Shown: positions 1 to 7,808 of the stretch, piece after piece
Position numbering within the stretch: the stretch's first letter is position 1
Layout: every line of letters begins with the position of its first letter
NCBI GenBank assembly: GCA_023398105.1
Contig: JAEWST010000157.1
Location: 1 to 64,000, forward strand
DNA from: Bacillota bacterium
GTDB taxonomy: Bacteria > Bacillota > Clostridia > Acetivibrionales > DSM-1351
Length of the DNA stretch: 64,000 nucleotides
Direction of reading: 5' to 3'
Program-made: the position numbers and the translations under genes
Notes under the pieces: model-generated
What the model was told of the DNA's origin: nothing
The model's input: only the letters and a program-made list of their open reading frames with translations
The model's database searches: none

Positions 1-43
1 TTCCAAGCTGATTGCGTGGGTTCGATTCCCACTACCCGCTCCA
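1..43 (+). tRNA. tRNA-Gly(TCC), 3' part only
   Basis: The window opens inside a tRNA. The visible part has the anticodon-loop sequence CTTCCAA (anticodon TCC, Gly), a complete T arm with GGTTCGATTCC, the 3' acceptor strand and an encoded CCA at 41-43. The 5' half lies outside the window. A second tRNA starts 3 bases later, so this is the end of a tRNA cluster. Confidence 0.85.
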
Positions 44-46
44 TAT

Positions 47-122
<76 letters not shown>

Positions 123-123
<1 letters not shown>

Positions 124-165
124 AAAGCATTAGATAGCATGATTTGTTATCTAATGCTTTTTTGT
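123..165 (+). terminator. Rho-independent terminator of the tRNA cluster
   Basis: The inverted repeat AAAGCATTAGATA / TATCTAATGCTTT encloses a short loop and is followed by TTTTTTG. It begins directly after the tRNA-Arg CCA, so it ends the tRNA transcript. Confidence 0.9.
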
Positions 166-576
166 TTAACATAAGCAATGTTGGCTTGCCAACTTGTGCT
201 GTTTTTTATTGATATTCTTTTTGCTTTTAATCTTTTAAATCTAGGACATTATTTAATTTTTAGTTTATCATTTCTATGTTTTCTTTACGTGATTGTGAAA
301 TAGCTGTTGCTTTGCTTCTAATATTTTTGCTAGTTAAATATCAATTTTATATCAATATGAATTATGCTTGATAATCAAAGTTTATAGCAAAATAAGATCA
401 GGATTTAATTATTGGGATATCCAACGTCAAGGCTTTCTCTTTTTGTGACCAAGCATATGCGAAATCTAAACATAAAATAGGGGAAGGGGAATAATCAATT
501 AAACTATTCTATTCTACTCTACTCTATACATTAAAATTGACATACATGTACTATACTTGAATTATTATTAAATTAT
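166..576. other. Intergenic, no gene seen
   Basis: AT-rich spacer between the tRNA terminator and the convergent gerQ-like gene. The only oddity is a short run of near-identical ATTCT/ACTCT units around 505-530. No convincing ORF with a ribosome binding site was found on either strand. Confidence 0.5.
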
Positions 577-945
577 CTAATTGTAAAAAGAAATAAATTT
601 TATTGTATAGAAGTCGCATGCAACAATATTACCAGTTTCAGCCTGCCTAATTGTTATATAATTTGCACCAACACTAAGTAAATCCCCAAACTTATCCACT
701 AATGTCCCTGTTCCAATTAGAAATTCAACTCTTACTTTTTGCCCTATCTTTGTACGTAAGTAACCATTCAGATATTCGGTACTTTCTAGTGTTATAGCCT
801 GCGGCTCAGTGGTTGGTGTTATTGGTGCTAATTGGTTAAGGTCTGAATCAGGCATCAATATTTCGGGAACGGGGTTGTTTGGGTCAATACGTTCCTGTGG
901 ATAGCAGTCGGAGGTATTATAGTATGGAATAAAATAATTTTTCAT
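577..945 (-). CDS. GerQ-like spore coat protein
   Basis: A 122-residue protein. The C-terminal half (about residues 55-122) has the pattern YLNGYLRTKIGQKVRVEF, then IGTGTLVDKFGDLL and ITIRQAETG. This resembles the small-barrel core of Bacillus GerQ (YwdL), a coat protein needed to place the cortex lysin CwlJ. The N-terminal part is rich in Pro, Asn and Asp and is probably a disordered coat tether. It lies 40 bases downstream of a CwlJ-type hydrolase on the same strand, and cwlJ with gerQ is a known functional pair in spores. The family call rests on pattern and context, so I leave the symbol empty. There is no signal peptide, as expected for a mother-cell coat protein. The start ATG follows the SD-like GGAAGTTTAGT. 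Confidence 0.7.
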   Translation of the reverse strand: MKNYFIPYYNTSDCYPQERIDPNNPVPEILMPDSDLNQLAPITPTTEPQAITLESTEYLNGYLRTKIGQKVRVEFLIGTGTLVDKFGDLLSVGANYITIRQAETGNIVACDFYTIKFISFYN

Positions 946-985
946 AAATACTAAACTTCCTTTCTTTGTTCAATTTAAAATATGA

Positions 986-1429
986 TTATGTTTTTGCATA
1001 CTTTTGTGTAGGTATATAAAAGCAGTGTTGATTTATTCTAGTGAGAATTATACCTGTACCCCCAGGTGGGAAAAAGGATGCACATTTGGGGCTAAAGGGG
1101 TTGTAGTACCAAAGAGAATTAGCAACAGCACCTAGAGTATTGCCGGCTAATGCCCAATCAGCTATGTCATAATGTATTTGCTGTGGATTCATATTATAAA
1201 TATTCTGTGGATTATAAGCATTTGCTACTACTTCTTTACAGCATGTGAATTGATTAATCTGAAATATTGCTTTTCGCACGTTACCATGAAGCAACCTAAA
1301 AAACTCACCATATGGAACTGTAACTCTGTTCATAACGACAGATGCCACTGCTCTCATGCCGTCATCGCCTTCTCCTTCTGCTTCGCATTGTATCAATCTT
1401 GCAAATAACTCTCTATCTGTATATGCCAT
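986..1429 (-). CDS. CwlJ/SleB-type spore cortex-lytic hydrolase
   Basis: A 147-residue Hydrolase_2 family protein, the catalytic domain shared by SleB and CwlJ. These enzymes cut spore cortex peptidoglycan during germination. ARLIQCEAEGEG near the N-terminus carries the conserved catalytic Glu. It is followed by AVASVVMNRV, by NQFTCC where the family usually has Q-F, and by an AxxxxW/YYNP segment. Like CwlJ and unlike SleB it has no signal peptide and no peptidoglycan-binding domain. I chose the ATG at 1429 because AAGGTG sits 7 bases upstream; the TTG two codons earlier would overlap that site. The next gene is the GerQ-like protein, which supports a CwlJ-GerQ germination pair, presumably expressed in the mother cell. 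Confidence 0.88.
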   Translation of the reverse strand: MAYTDRELFARLIQCEAEGEGDDGMRAVASVVMNRVTVPYGEFFRLLHGNVRKAIFQINQFTCCKEVVANAYNPQNIYNMNPQQIHYDIADWALAGNTLGAVANSLWYYNPFSPKCASFFPPGGTGIILTRINQHCFYIPTQKYAKT

Positions 1430-1699
1430 TCTCAATCACCTTTAATGTTGAAAATTGAATAAAACCAAAGTGTAATATTCCTAATAGCAGTATATTAGCT
1501 ACAAAATAATTATGTTACATATAATTATGAAATTATGTTAATCTAATAAGATAATTTGGAATTCAAATAATGTGTTTACAAGCATTTCTAAGTGTTAAAA
1601 AATAGAAAACCAACTTTGGTAGCTGATGGAAGGTTGGCTTAGAATAATTGCATGAAAAATTAGTAAAAGATGACTATTACTAGTTGTTTGCAGTTGTTT

Positions 1700-1761
1700 T
1701 TGGCAACGAACCATTGACGATTCTCCTGCACAGATAGACTTTATGTGGAAAGTTATTTAGG
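1700..1761 (-). repeat. Dispersed repeat family 2, degenerate copy
   Basis: Read on the minus strand, this is AACTTTCCACATAAAGTCTA, then CTGTGCAGGAGAATCG, then TCAATGGTTCGTTGCCAA. It matches the family core AAAAGTCTATTGGTGCGGGA followed by TCAATGGCTTGTTGCCA, with scattered changes. Confidence 0.6.
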
Positions 1762-1900
1762 AATAAATGAGATTAACAAAATATAACAGAACACCAATTA
1801 GATTGATATTTGATTGGTATTAAAATAAATACAATGCAATTTAATAATTTTAGTGAAGCTATTTCTATTGAATTTAGACACATTCATATGGGCTTTATAA

Positions 1901-1950
1901 AAAAAGGAGTACGCTGCTACTTTTGTAGCTTGCTGTACTCCTACATTTTT
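1901..1950. terminator. Hairpin, possibly a bidirectional terminator
   Basis: AGGAGTAC pairs with GTACTCCT. An inner GCTAC/GTAGC pair surrounds a TTTT loop. A-rich sequence lies on the left and CATTTTTGTT on the right, so it could work in either direction. No plus-strand gene precedes it. Confidence 0.55.
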
Positions 1951-2032
1951 GTTGAAAAAATCAATATATTACAACATATTTGTTCAAGATTTCTAATAGA
2001 AACTATTATATTTCACTAAGTTAATTACGGTT

Positions 2033-2064
2033 AAAAGCCTTCGTTCAATAAGCTATAGGCTTTT
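2033..2064 (-). terminator. Weak hairpin downstream of mtnN
   Basis: AAAAGCCT at 2033-2040 pairs with AGGCTTTT at 2057-2064. It lies about 60 bases beyond the mtnN stop codon. The T-run on the minus strand is short (TTTTAACC), so termination is only a possibility. Confidence 0.4.
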
Positions 2065-2123
2065 AGGCTAATTATGCTTTTATCGCATTTTGTGTTTAAC
2101 TATCGTTCTATATCATCGAATAT

Positions 2124-2891
2124 TTAGCCGATAGTAATTGACTTGATGAACCTCTCAATAATACCACGAGTAAAATGGCTTGCCGCTTTTACAATGAATT
2201 TTGGAAAGTTAATAGTTGCTTCTTCATCTGCTTTGTCGGATATTACTCGAAAAACAACAAAGTCAACATTGTGTTCATAACACACTTGTGCGACAGCAGC
2301 ACCTTCCATTTCAATACACATTAAATTTGGGATTTCGTTACTCAAATCTTGTACCTTTTGAATATCTGCTACAAAAATGTCACCGCTTGCAACAGTACCT
2401 ACTACAATATTGGGAGTTTTGATATTGAACTCATCCAAATCAGATTGAGCAACGTCAGTTTTCATACTCTCAGATATGTAATGAATAGCGGATTGCTTGG
2501 CAAGTGCTATTATTTTTTCGGAAACCTTGAAGGTGCCTATACCTAGCAAGGGTATTTCAAACTTACTAAAGCCAGGTAAGGCACTTGCATCCATGTCATG
2601 TTGTACTAACTTATCAGCAATAACAATATCGCCAATATTCAAGGTTTTTTCTGCTCCGCCAGCAACTCCAGTGAAAAGAACTAAATTAACTCCAAAAATC
2701 TCAATTAGTGTAGTTACAGTTGAGGCTGCGGCAACCTTTCCACATCTTGAAAAGACTAATACTACTTCTTTGCCAAATAACTCTCCAATATAAAATTCTC
2801 TCATTCCAATTATTTTTGTTTCTAAAATTTTCATGCTTTCTGACAAGAGTTTTATTTCCTCTTGCATAGCTCCAATAATACCAATTAACAT
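2124..2891 (-). CDS. mtnN: 5'-methylthioadenosine/S-adenosylhomocysteine nucleosidase
   Basis: A 255-residue PNP_UDP_1 family enzyme that splits adenine from methylthioadenosine, S-adenosylhomocysteine and 5'-deoxyadenosine in the cytoplasm. It has the N-terminal IGIIGAMQEEI, the VFTGVAGG-like strand LVLFTGVAGG, the substrate-binding CIEMEGAAVAQV with its Met-Glu pair, and VISDKAD with the conserved catalytic Asp. The length is slightly above the usual 230 because of an insertion after about residue 130. The start is the ATG at 2891, preceded by GGAGG with 5-base spacing; a TTG four codons upstream overlaps that site and is unlikely. The window also carries ahcY and mtaD, so SAH can be removed by more than one route. 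The last nine codons recur as a 37-bp fragment at 32.9 kb. Confidence 0.95.
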   Translation of the reverse strand: MLIGIIGAMQEEIKLLSESMKILETKIIGMREFYIGELFGKEVVLVFSRCGKVAAASTVTTLIEIFGVNLVLFTGVAGGAEKTLNIGDIVIADKLVQHDMDASALPGFSKFEIPLLGIGTFKVSEKIIALAKQSAIHYISESMKTDVAQSDLDEFNIKTPNIVVGTVASGDIFVADIQKVQDLSNEIPNLMCIEMEGAAVAQVCYEHNVDFVVFRVISDKADEEATINFPKFIVKAASHFTRGIIERFIKSITIG

Positions 2892-3324
2892 TTTAACCTC
2901 CAATGCTGAAATTCAGCTAATAAATTTGCGAAACTATCTGCTAATTATGCAGAAGTGTAGGCTTCCTATTAAAAATCTTGGTATGATTTCATAAAAAGCT
3001 AAACAGCTTGTGCTCTAAATTATCAAATATGTGACATTCACACCGCTATTGTTTTCCAGCTTTATTGTCTTGTGTAGCTTTTAGTTCACATAGTAATAAA
3101 CCCAAACTTAGCACATCTTTAAGCAGAATATTCAACTGCGAAGTTTGAGTAATAAAAATAGATCCATAAGACATTTTTTGTCTACAGACCTATTATAATA
3201 CTAAATTTAATTATGGGCTAGTAATATCTAAGGTTTATAACGAGGCAAGAAAATGTCTCCCACTTCTATAAATGGCTATTACAATTATATATTCTAAACT
3301 GTTGAAATTTGTTAATTGTACTGA
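2892..3324. other. Intergenic with repeat fragments
   Basis: Spacer upstream of mtnN. It contains the fragment ATTCAACTGCGAAGTTTGAG (about 3129-3148), whose relatives recur near 4713 and 9463, and a truncated copy of the TTATAACG element at 3233-3276. No ORF was judged real. Confidence 0.5.
3233..3276 (+). repeat. Truncated copy of the TTATAACG element (family 1)
   Basis: It begins with TTTATAACGAGGCAAGAAAA and continues through the left arm of the first hairpin (TGTCTCCCACTTCTATAAATGG), then diverges. This is only the left 40-45 bases of the roughly 155-bp element at 26.8 and 37.7 kb. Confidence 0.8.
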
Positions 3325-4065
3325 TTAGCTTTGTAATACTTCTCCATTTGTACCGATGACAACTATGCTCCAAGGAATCATTTTTCCTGATTGCATCAGA
3401 GCTGTTTTAACTGCACTAACAATACCGCTGCAGCAAGGGACTTCCATTCTCAGAATTTTAATACTGTTAATATTATTATTGGAAAGTATTGCAGCAAGCT
3501 TCTGGGAATAATCACCATCGTCAAGTTTTGGACAACCTATCAAAGTTATTCTGTTCTTCATAAAATCCTTATGAATGTTTGCATAAGCATAAGCTGTACA
3601 ATCTGCTGCGATTAAAAGGTCGCAGTTGTCAAAATAAGGTGCATTAACTGGCACTAGCTTTATTTGACAAGGCCATTGCTGCAACTCTGAGGTTAGGGGC
3701 TGAGCAGGAGTTTGAGCTTGAGCTGGTGTGCTGCTTTCGGTATTTTTTTTGAGAGACATTGCTCTTGAACCAGGACAGCCGCTGTGTATTGGTGGATGCG
3801 TTGTGTTTGAATTCTGTGAATTAGCTTTCTTTTTCAAAGTCTCCATAACAAGCTCTTCATCATATGCCTCTGCCTCACGTTCTTCAATTGTAATAGCATT
3901 TGTGGGACATTCTGGCAGGCAATCGCCTAAACCGTCACAATAACTATCGGATATTAATTTTGCTTTACCATTTTCAAGTACAAGTGCTCCTTCGTGACAA
4001 GCATTAATACATAGTCCGCAACCATTACATTTTTCTTCATTTATATTAATTATTTTTCTCTTCAT
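3325..4065 (-). CDS. 4Fe-4S dicluster-type ferredoxin protein with extra C-terminal domain
   Basis: A 246-residue cytoplasmic iron-sulfur protein. Residues 1-60 form a two-cluster ferredoxin: CNGCGLCINACHEG and CDGLGDCLPECPTNA give two sets of four cysteines, although the second set has unusual spacing (CDGLGDC in place of CxxCxxC). A Pro/Ala/Gln-rich linker (about 90-130) leads to a C-terminal domain with CDLLIAADCTAYAY, ITLIGCPKLDD and EVPCCSGIV, so more cysteines are available. This arrangement is common in anaerobe proteins annotated simply as 4Fe-4S binding protein, and the redox partner is unknown. The start is the ATG at 4065 with GGAGG 6 bases upstream; the longer frame starting 10 codons earlier lacks a site. 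It is monocistronic as far as can be seen. Confidence 0.85.
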   Translation of the reverse strand: MKRKIININEEKCNGCGLCINACHEGALVLENGKAKLISDSYCDGLGDCLPECPTNAITIEEREAEAYDEELVMETLKKKANSQNSNTTHPPIHSGCPGSRAMSLKKNTESSTPAQAQTPAQPLTSELQQWPCQIKLVPVNAPYFDNCDLLIAADCTAYAYANIHKDFMKNRITLIGCPKLDDGDYSQKLAAILSNNNINSIKILRMEVPCCSGIVSAVKTALMQSGKMIPWSIVVIGTNGEVLQS

Positions 4066-4310
4066 ATTTGCCTCCTTGTAAGCCCATAGGCTCAAATTAA
4101 ATTTTGTTAGGCTTTCAGTTTTTATTTTTGTAGCTAGAGCTTTTAGTCCATAGTAATAATTATTTCAGTAATACAACATTGTTTAAACCGTAAAAGCTTA
4201 TTTAGTGTTTAAACTATAAAATTTTTACTCAAACTTTGTAGTTTGATATACTGCTTAAAGTCTTGTAGTATTAAGCTTTGTAGTAATTAGTATATTCATA
4301 AAAGTACTAC

Positions 4311-4324
4311 TGTTTTCGAAAACA
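4311..4324. promoter_or_regulatory. Perfect 14-bp palindrome
   Basis: TGTTTTCGAAAACA is its own reverse complement and lies in the spacer between the divergently transcribed ferredoxin and SPFH genes. It could bind a dimeric regulator, but it is about 245 bases from either gene, so its function is open. Confidence 0.3.
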
Positions 4325-4532
4325 ACAAAGTAATATTTATGAATAACAACATACTCCATTGAACGGAAGTCAGCTGATATCAGTAACTACAAGTGCTTTT
4401 CAATGTTCGAGCTTTAAGTTTATTATAATGCATGAAATTAAAATGTTTTGTAGCTTTGGATACAAAAAAATTAGCTGATAATATAAAACATGTGACAATT
4501 ATTTAATTTAATAGTTCAGCTGTGCCTCGAAA

Positions 4533-4629
4533 AAGTATCCACATTAAAAGTCTATCGGTGCGGGAGACTTATCAAGGGTTCAAATGAAAAGTCTAGCCAT
4601 GCTCAAGTTTAAAAATGGCTTGTTGCCAT
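4533..4629 (+). repeat. Dispersed repeat family 2, long copy
   Basis: It reads TCCACATTAAAAGTCTATCG, GTGCGGGAGACTTATCAAGG, then ATGAAAAGTCTAGCC and AATGGCTTGTTGCCA. It is the longest copy of the family in this window and contains the AAAAGTCTA core twice. Confidence 0.65.
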
Positions 4630-4758
4630 GTAAATCAAATTATAGTACGAAATTATTTAATTTTCTATTTGATAATGCTACCACACCTGATGTTACTTAG
4701 ATTTAAGTTGTATATTCAACTGCGAAAGTAGAATATCTAAATATATTAGGTGCAAATA

Positions 4759-4787
4759 TTGACATTTTAATATGAAAATGATATCAT
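4759..4787 (+). promoter_or_regulatory. Sigma-A-type promoter for the SPFH gene
   Basis: TTGACA at 4759-4764 and TATCAT at 4782-4787 are separated by 17 bases. The start codon is 45 bases downstream. Confidence 0.7.
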
Positions 4788-4832
4788 AATAATATCATAT
4801 ATATATAAATTTTATTATGGAGGGATTAATTT

Positions 4833-5705
4833 ATGAAGGAAATATCAAGAAAAACCCAATCAGGTGGATTGATGCTATTATTCTCATTTGTAGTTTTATT
4901 ATTAAGTGTTGGTGTGTTTGCATTAGGTATATTTTATGAGAGTGCATTATTGTCAATAATAGGCAGTTTGCTTTTTGTGTTATATATTTTTATATTGCCT
5001 GGATTTTTTACAATTCAACCAAATGAAGCAATGGTATTAATCCTGTTTGGAAAATATATAGGTACAGTGAAGCAAGCAGGCTGGCATTGGTCAAATCCTT
5101 TTTACACAAAGAAAAAAATATCTCTGAGATCCAGAAATGTTAATGGCGAAAAACTAAAAGTTAATGATGAAATGGGTAATCCGATAGAAATTGCAGCTGT
5201 AACTGTATGGAGAGTTGAAAATACTGCTGAGGCTTGCTTTGATGTAGATAACTATATTGATTATGTTAATGTACAAAGTGAATCAGCTCTAAGGCACTTA
5301 GCAGGCATGTATCCATATGATGTTGATGAGGATAATACTCAAACTCTATCATTAAGAGGCAGTTCTGATGAAGTATCAGAAGCTTTAAAGAATGAATTGC
5401 AGCAGAGACTGGGCAAAGCAGGTGTAGTGGTTGAAGAAGCGAGAATTTCACATTTGGCTTATGCTCCTGAAATTGCAGCAGCAATGCTTCAAAGACAGCA
5501 GGCGGCAGCGATAATAGCAGCTAGACAAAAGATTGTTGAAGGTGCGGTTGGAATGGTACAAATGGCATTAAATAAGCTAAACGAAGAATCAATTGTAGAA
5601 CTTGACGAAGAAAGAAAAGCTGCTATGGTTAGCAATTTGCTGGTTGTGCTTTGTGGAGAAAGAAGCACTCAACCTATAATTAATACTGGAACTTTACACA
5701 ATTAG
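4833..5705 (+). CDS. SPFH/band-7 domain membrane protein
   Basis: A 290-residue member of the stomatin/prohibitin/flotillin (SPFH) superfamily. Two hydrophobic segments (about 13-35 and 39-58) form an N-terminal membrane hairpin. The band-7 domain follows, with FTIQPNEAMVLILFGKY, VNDEMGNPIEIAAVTVWRV and ARISHLAYAPEIAAAMLQR, then a helical tail with QQAAAIIAARQKIVEGAV. Such proteins assemble into membrane-associated oligomers and are linked to membrane organisation or stress; a specific role cannot be read from sequence. Start ATG with GGAGG 8 bases upstream, and a clear promoter 45 bases before it. A small ribbon-helix-helix protein follows, and I recall that pairing from other clostridia and Bacteroidetes, which suggests a conserved two-gene unit. 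Confidence 0.88.
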   Translation: MKEISRKTQSGGLMLLFSFVVLLLSVGVFALGIFYESALLSIIGSLLFVLYIFILPGFFTIQPNEAMVLILFGKYIGTVKQAGWHWSNPFYTKKKISLRSRNVNGEKLKVNDEMGNPIEIAAVTVWRVENTAEACFDVDNYIDYVNVQSESALRHLAGMYPYDVDEDNTQTLSLRGSSDEVSEALKNELQQRLGKAGVVVEEARISHLAYAPEIAAAMLQRQQAAAIIAARQKIVEGAVGMVQMALNKLNEESIVELDEERKAAMVSNLLVVLCGERSTQPIINTGTLHN

Positions 5706-5851
5706 TATAAAAGAAGTTTAAAGTTTTTATATGCTGGAAGTTTGGCGTGGAGGTTAGTATAAAAGAAGGTTTAAGGCACTAATAAGTGTATTACGTACCG
5801 CCACGAGTGATACAGTGTATGTTATGTCTAAGTTGGCGTGGAGGTTAGTAT
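5703..5851 (+). repeat. Tandem duplication of a translation-initiation region
   Basis: TTAGTATAAAAGAAG at about 5702-5716 recurs at 5754-5768, and GGCGTGGAGGTTAGTAT at 5744-5760 recurs at 5835-5851. Only the second copy ends in a start codon (ATG of the next gene); the first has ATA there. The same 17-mer appears once more before the GntR gene at 11587-11603. Confidence 0.75.
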
Positions 5852-6044
5852 GTCAGAAAAAAAGTCAATATTGCTTAGGTTGAGTCCAAGAATGTGGGAG
5901 GAAATCTCAAAATGGGCTGATGACGAATTTCGTTCGGTAAATGGCCAAATTGAGTATATACTAAGCGAAGCCCTAAGAAAAAGAAATTCTGCCAATTCTA
6001 AGACGGTAGAAACGGATAGTAATAATAATGAAGTAAAAAATTGA
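5850..6044 (+). CDS. Arc-type ribbon-helix-helix DNA-binding protein
   Basis: A 64-residue protein. The first 50 residues have the Arc/MetJ ribbon-helix-helix pattern: a beta strand SILLRLSPRM, helix WEEISKWADDE, a turn with RSVNGQ, and helix IEYILSEALRKR. Arc-like proteins bind operator DNA as dimers through the strand. It directly follows the SPFH gene and is probably cotranscribed, so it may regulate that operon or act with the SPFH protein. No toxin-like gene follows, which argues against a simple toxin-antitoxin role. The start is the ATG at 5850 with GGAGG 5 bases before it; the earlier GTG overlaps the SD. Confidence 0.82.
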   Translation: MSEKKSILLRLSPRMWEEISKWADDEFRSVNGQIEYILSEALRKRNSANSKTVETDSNNNEVKN

Positions 6045-6133
6045 TAGCTATATAATAGCACTAATGGTTTTTGCTGTGTAGTCAAAGCGTTATAAAAGGG
6101 GTATAGTAGGTTGTTAGTATAAGAAACAACCGT

Positions 6134-6180
6134 AAAAAAAGGTACACATCAAATCTGAAACAATTGATGTGTACCTTTAT
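6134..6180 (-). terminator. Terminator of the methyl-accepting protein gene
   Basis: AAAGGTACACATCAA pairs perfectly over 15 bases with TTGATGTGTACCTTT. On the minus strand the stem is followed by TTTTACGG, so it terminates the gene to its right. It could also stop plus-strand transcripts from the SPFH operon. Confidence 0.85.
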
Positions 6181-6195
6181 GTAAGAACGTAATAA

Positions 6196-7449
6196 CTATT
6201 TAAGTTTATAATTTTTTAAGTTTAAATTTAACTGATTAACTAATTGATCTAAGCTTTGAGCTGAGGATTTCATTTCATCAAGAATTTTTAATTGGTTTTC
6301 AGTGGTAGCGGCAACCTCTTCACTTGATGCAGCAGTTTGCTGAGAAACAGAGGATATATTCTCAATAGCACTAATTACATCACCCTTGTCATTTTGCATT
6401 TTAATAACTGCAGTATTAACATCGCTTATCTTTTCAACTATAAAGTCAATAGCGTTTGCAATATCATTAAAGGAGCTATTAGTCTTATCAACAGCTAAGT
6501 TTTGGTCTTGAGAAACCTTTTTCATTATTTCCATTGATGAAATAGCTAAAGCAGATTCTTCAGCTATACTTTGCATCATGTTGTTTATCTCCTCAGTTGA
6601 CTTTCTACTTTCATCTGCCAATTTTCGTACCTCATCAGCAACAACTGCAAAGCCTTTTCCAGCTTCACCCGCTCTTGCAGCTTCTATAGCAGCATTAAGT
6701 GCAAGTAAATTAGTTTGCTCTGCAATATTTTCAATTGATTCAACAAATAGACCAATATTTTTAGTAGCATTTGTAAGGTTTTGAACTACAGAAAATATTT
6801 TTTCTGAAGTTTCATAGGTTTCTTTAGATTTATCTCTTAAGGTTGTAACAGCTTTAAGACCTACAGAATTCAGCTCACTGATTTTGTTAGTTTCAGCAGT
6901 AATGCCGTTATAGCTTTCATAAACAAAATTAATCTGCTCGGAAAGCTTGTCGACAACCTGTACTCCATGTTGAGCTTCTTCAGCCTGTGAGGATGCACCC
7001 TTTGCAATTTCATCTATGGTCTTTGATATTTCTGTAATTGCACCAGTAGCATTTTGTGTAGTTGAAACAACACTTCTTGATGCTTGGGTTATAGAAATAG
7101 ATAAATTGAAAAAACTTTCAATAAGTGTACGTATTTCGCTAATTACAACATTAACTACAGAAGCAATTCCACCAAGAATGCCATATTTTTTTGGCTCTAT
7201 AAAATTTGAAAAGTCGCCAGATTTAAAAGTGTCCATTTCTAATGAAAACTTTTTAATAGCTCGGCGGAAATTAAATCCAGTGGTAATAGATAAAATAGTC
7301 CCAGATATTGTACAACAAAGGAATGTAAAAATTGCAAAAGTCATGTCTTTAAATATAACTGCTGCTACAATTGCGAATATTGTACATGAAATAATATTCT
7401 GTAATGACAGCATAAGGTATTTAGAACTGCCTAAAGTACTTTTTTTCAT
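6196..7449 (-). CDS. Methyl-accepting chemotaxis protein without a periplasmic sensor
   Basis: A 417-residue receptor. Two hydrophobic helices near residues 14-33 and 36-57 are separated by only a few residues, so there is no extracellular ligand domain. A HAMP-like linker (FRRAIKKFSLEMDTFKSGDF) follows, then the long coiled-coil signalling domain. The hairpin tip carries EQTNLLALNAAIEAARAGE and GKGFAVVADEVRKLADESRK, the region that contacts CheA and CheW. Gln/Glu-rich methylation-type helices flank it (SSQAEEA, SQQTAASSEEVAAT). It probably senses a membrane or cytoplasmic state. The start ATG at 7449 has GGAGGG 6 bases upstream. No chemotaxis genes are adjacent, so it is an orphan receptor with a strong terminator. 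Confidence 0.93.
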   Translation of the reverse strand: MKKSTLGSSKYLMLSLQNIISCTIFAIVAAVIFKDMTFAIFTFLCCTISGTILSITTGFNFRRAIKKFSLEMDTFKSGDFSNFIEPKKYGILGGIASVVNVVISEIRTLIESFFNLSISITQASRSVVSTTQNATGAITEISKTIDEIAKGASSQAEEAQHGVQVVDKLSEQINFVYESYNGITAETNKISELNSVGLKAVTTLRDKSKETYETSEKIFSVVQNLTNATKNIGLFVESIENIAEQTNLLALNAAIEAARAGEAGKGFAVVADEVRKLADESRKSTEEINNMMQSIAEESALAISSMEIMKKVSQDQNLAVDKTNSSFNDIANAIDFIVEKISDVNTAVIKMQNDKGDVISAIENISSVSQQTAASSEEVAATTENQLKILDEMKSSAQSLDQLVNQLNLNLKNYKLK

Positions 7450-7599
7450 AATATTCCCTCCAAAATTATGCAATAATTAAACGATTAATAATATATTTTT
7501 ATATTATTCTACATTTATTAATAAAAACCTTTTTTTTTAGGTATAAACTTAATATATGAAAAAAAAATAACAAATAAACACTAAAATATGTACATAGAT

Positions 7600-7662
7600 T
7601 TATAACGAGGCAAGAAAATGTCCCCTACTTCTATAAGTGGCGGGTACTGCTTTGGTTATCTG
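7600..7662 (+). repeat. Truncated copy of the TTATAACG element (family 1)
   Basis: It begins TTTATAACGAGGCAAGAAAA and runs through the first hairpin (CCTACTTCTATAAGTGGCGG) to GCTTTGGTTATC, then diverges. It is the left 60 bases of the full element and sits in the promoter-upstream region of the citrate synthase gene. Confidence 0.85.
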
Positions 7663-7685
7663 ACTTTAGAAGATTAAAATGTGGA

Positions 7686-7714
7686 TTGACATATCACGTA
7701 ATATTGTATACAAT
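7686..7714 (+). promoter_or_regulatory. Sigma-A-type promoter for the Re-citrate synthase gene
   Basis: TTGACA at 7686-7691 and TACAAT at 7709-7714 with a 17-base spacer. The -10 region overlaps the dyad TTGTATACAA, which could be an operator. Confidence 0.7.
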
Positions 7715-7808
7715 TATACATAAATACAAAAAAACATGTTTAGATACTCAACAGAAGCTGAGTTTTCTAATTTAATGAACTATTAATATTTTGTCGGGGG
7801 GAACTAAA

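Larger units (their letters stand above)
1430..2123. other. Intergenic with a repeat copy and two hairpins
   Basis: This long spacer upstream of cwlJ and downstream of mtnN holds one degenerate copy of the GGTGCGGGA repeat family (about 1700-1761) and hairpins at 1901-1950 and 2033-2064. An open frame of 69 codons at 1810-2019 runs through the first hairpin and is not a likely gene. Confidence 0.5.
4066..4758. other. Intergenic with repeats and a palindrome
   Basis: A 690-base spacer between divergent genes. It holds a 14-bp perfect palindrome at 4311-4324, a copy of repeat family 2 at 4533-4629, and short AGTTTGATATACTG- and ATTCAACTGCGAA-type fragments seen in other spacers. I see no gene. 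Confidence 0.5.

Noticed and set aside
1810..2019. Plus-strand frame of 69 codons in the mtnN-cwlJ spacer
   Set aside because: It runs through the 1901-1950 hairpin and has no SD or recognisable composition.
5850..6044. Antitoxin of a toxin-antitoxin pair
   Set aside because: The ribbon-helix-helix protein is paired with an SPFH protein, and no toxin-sized gene overlaps or follows it.
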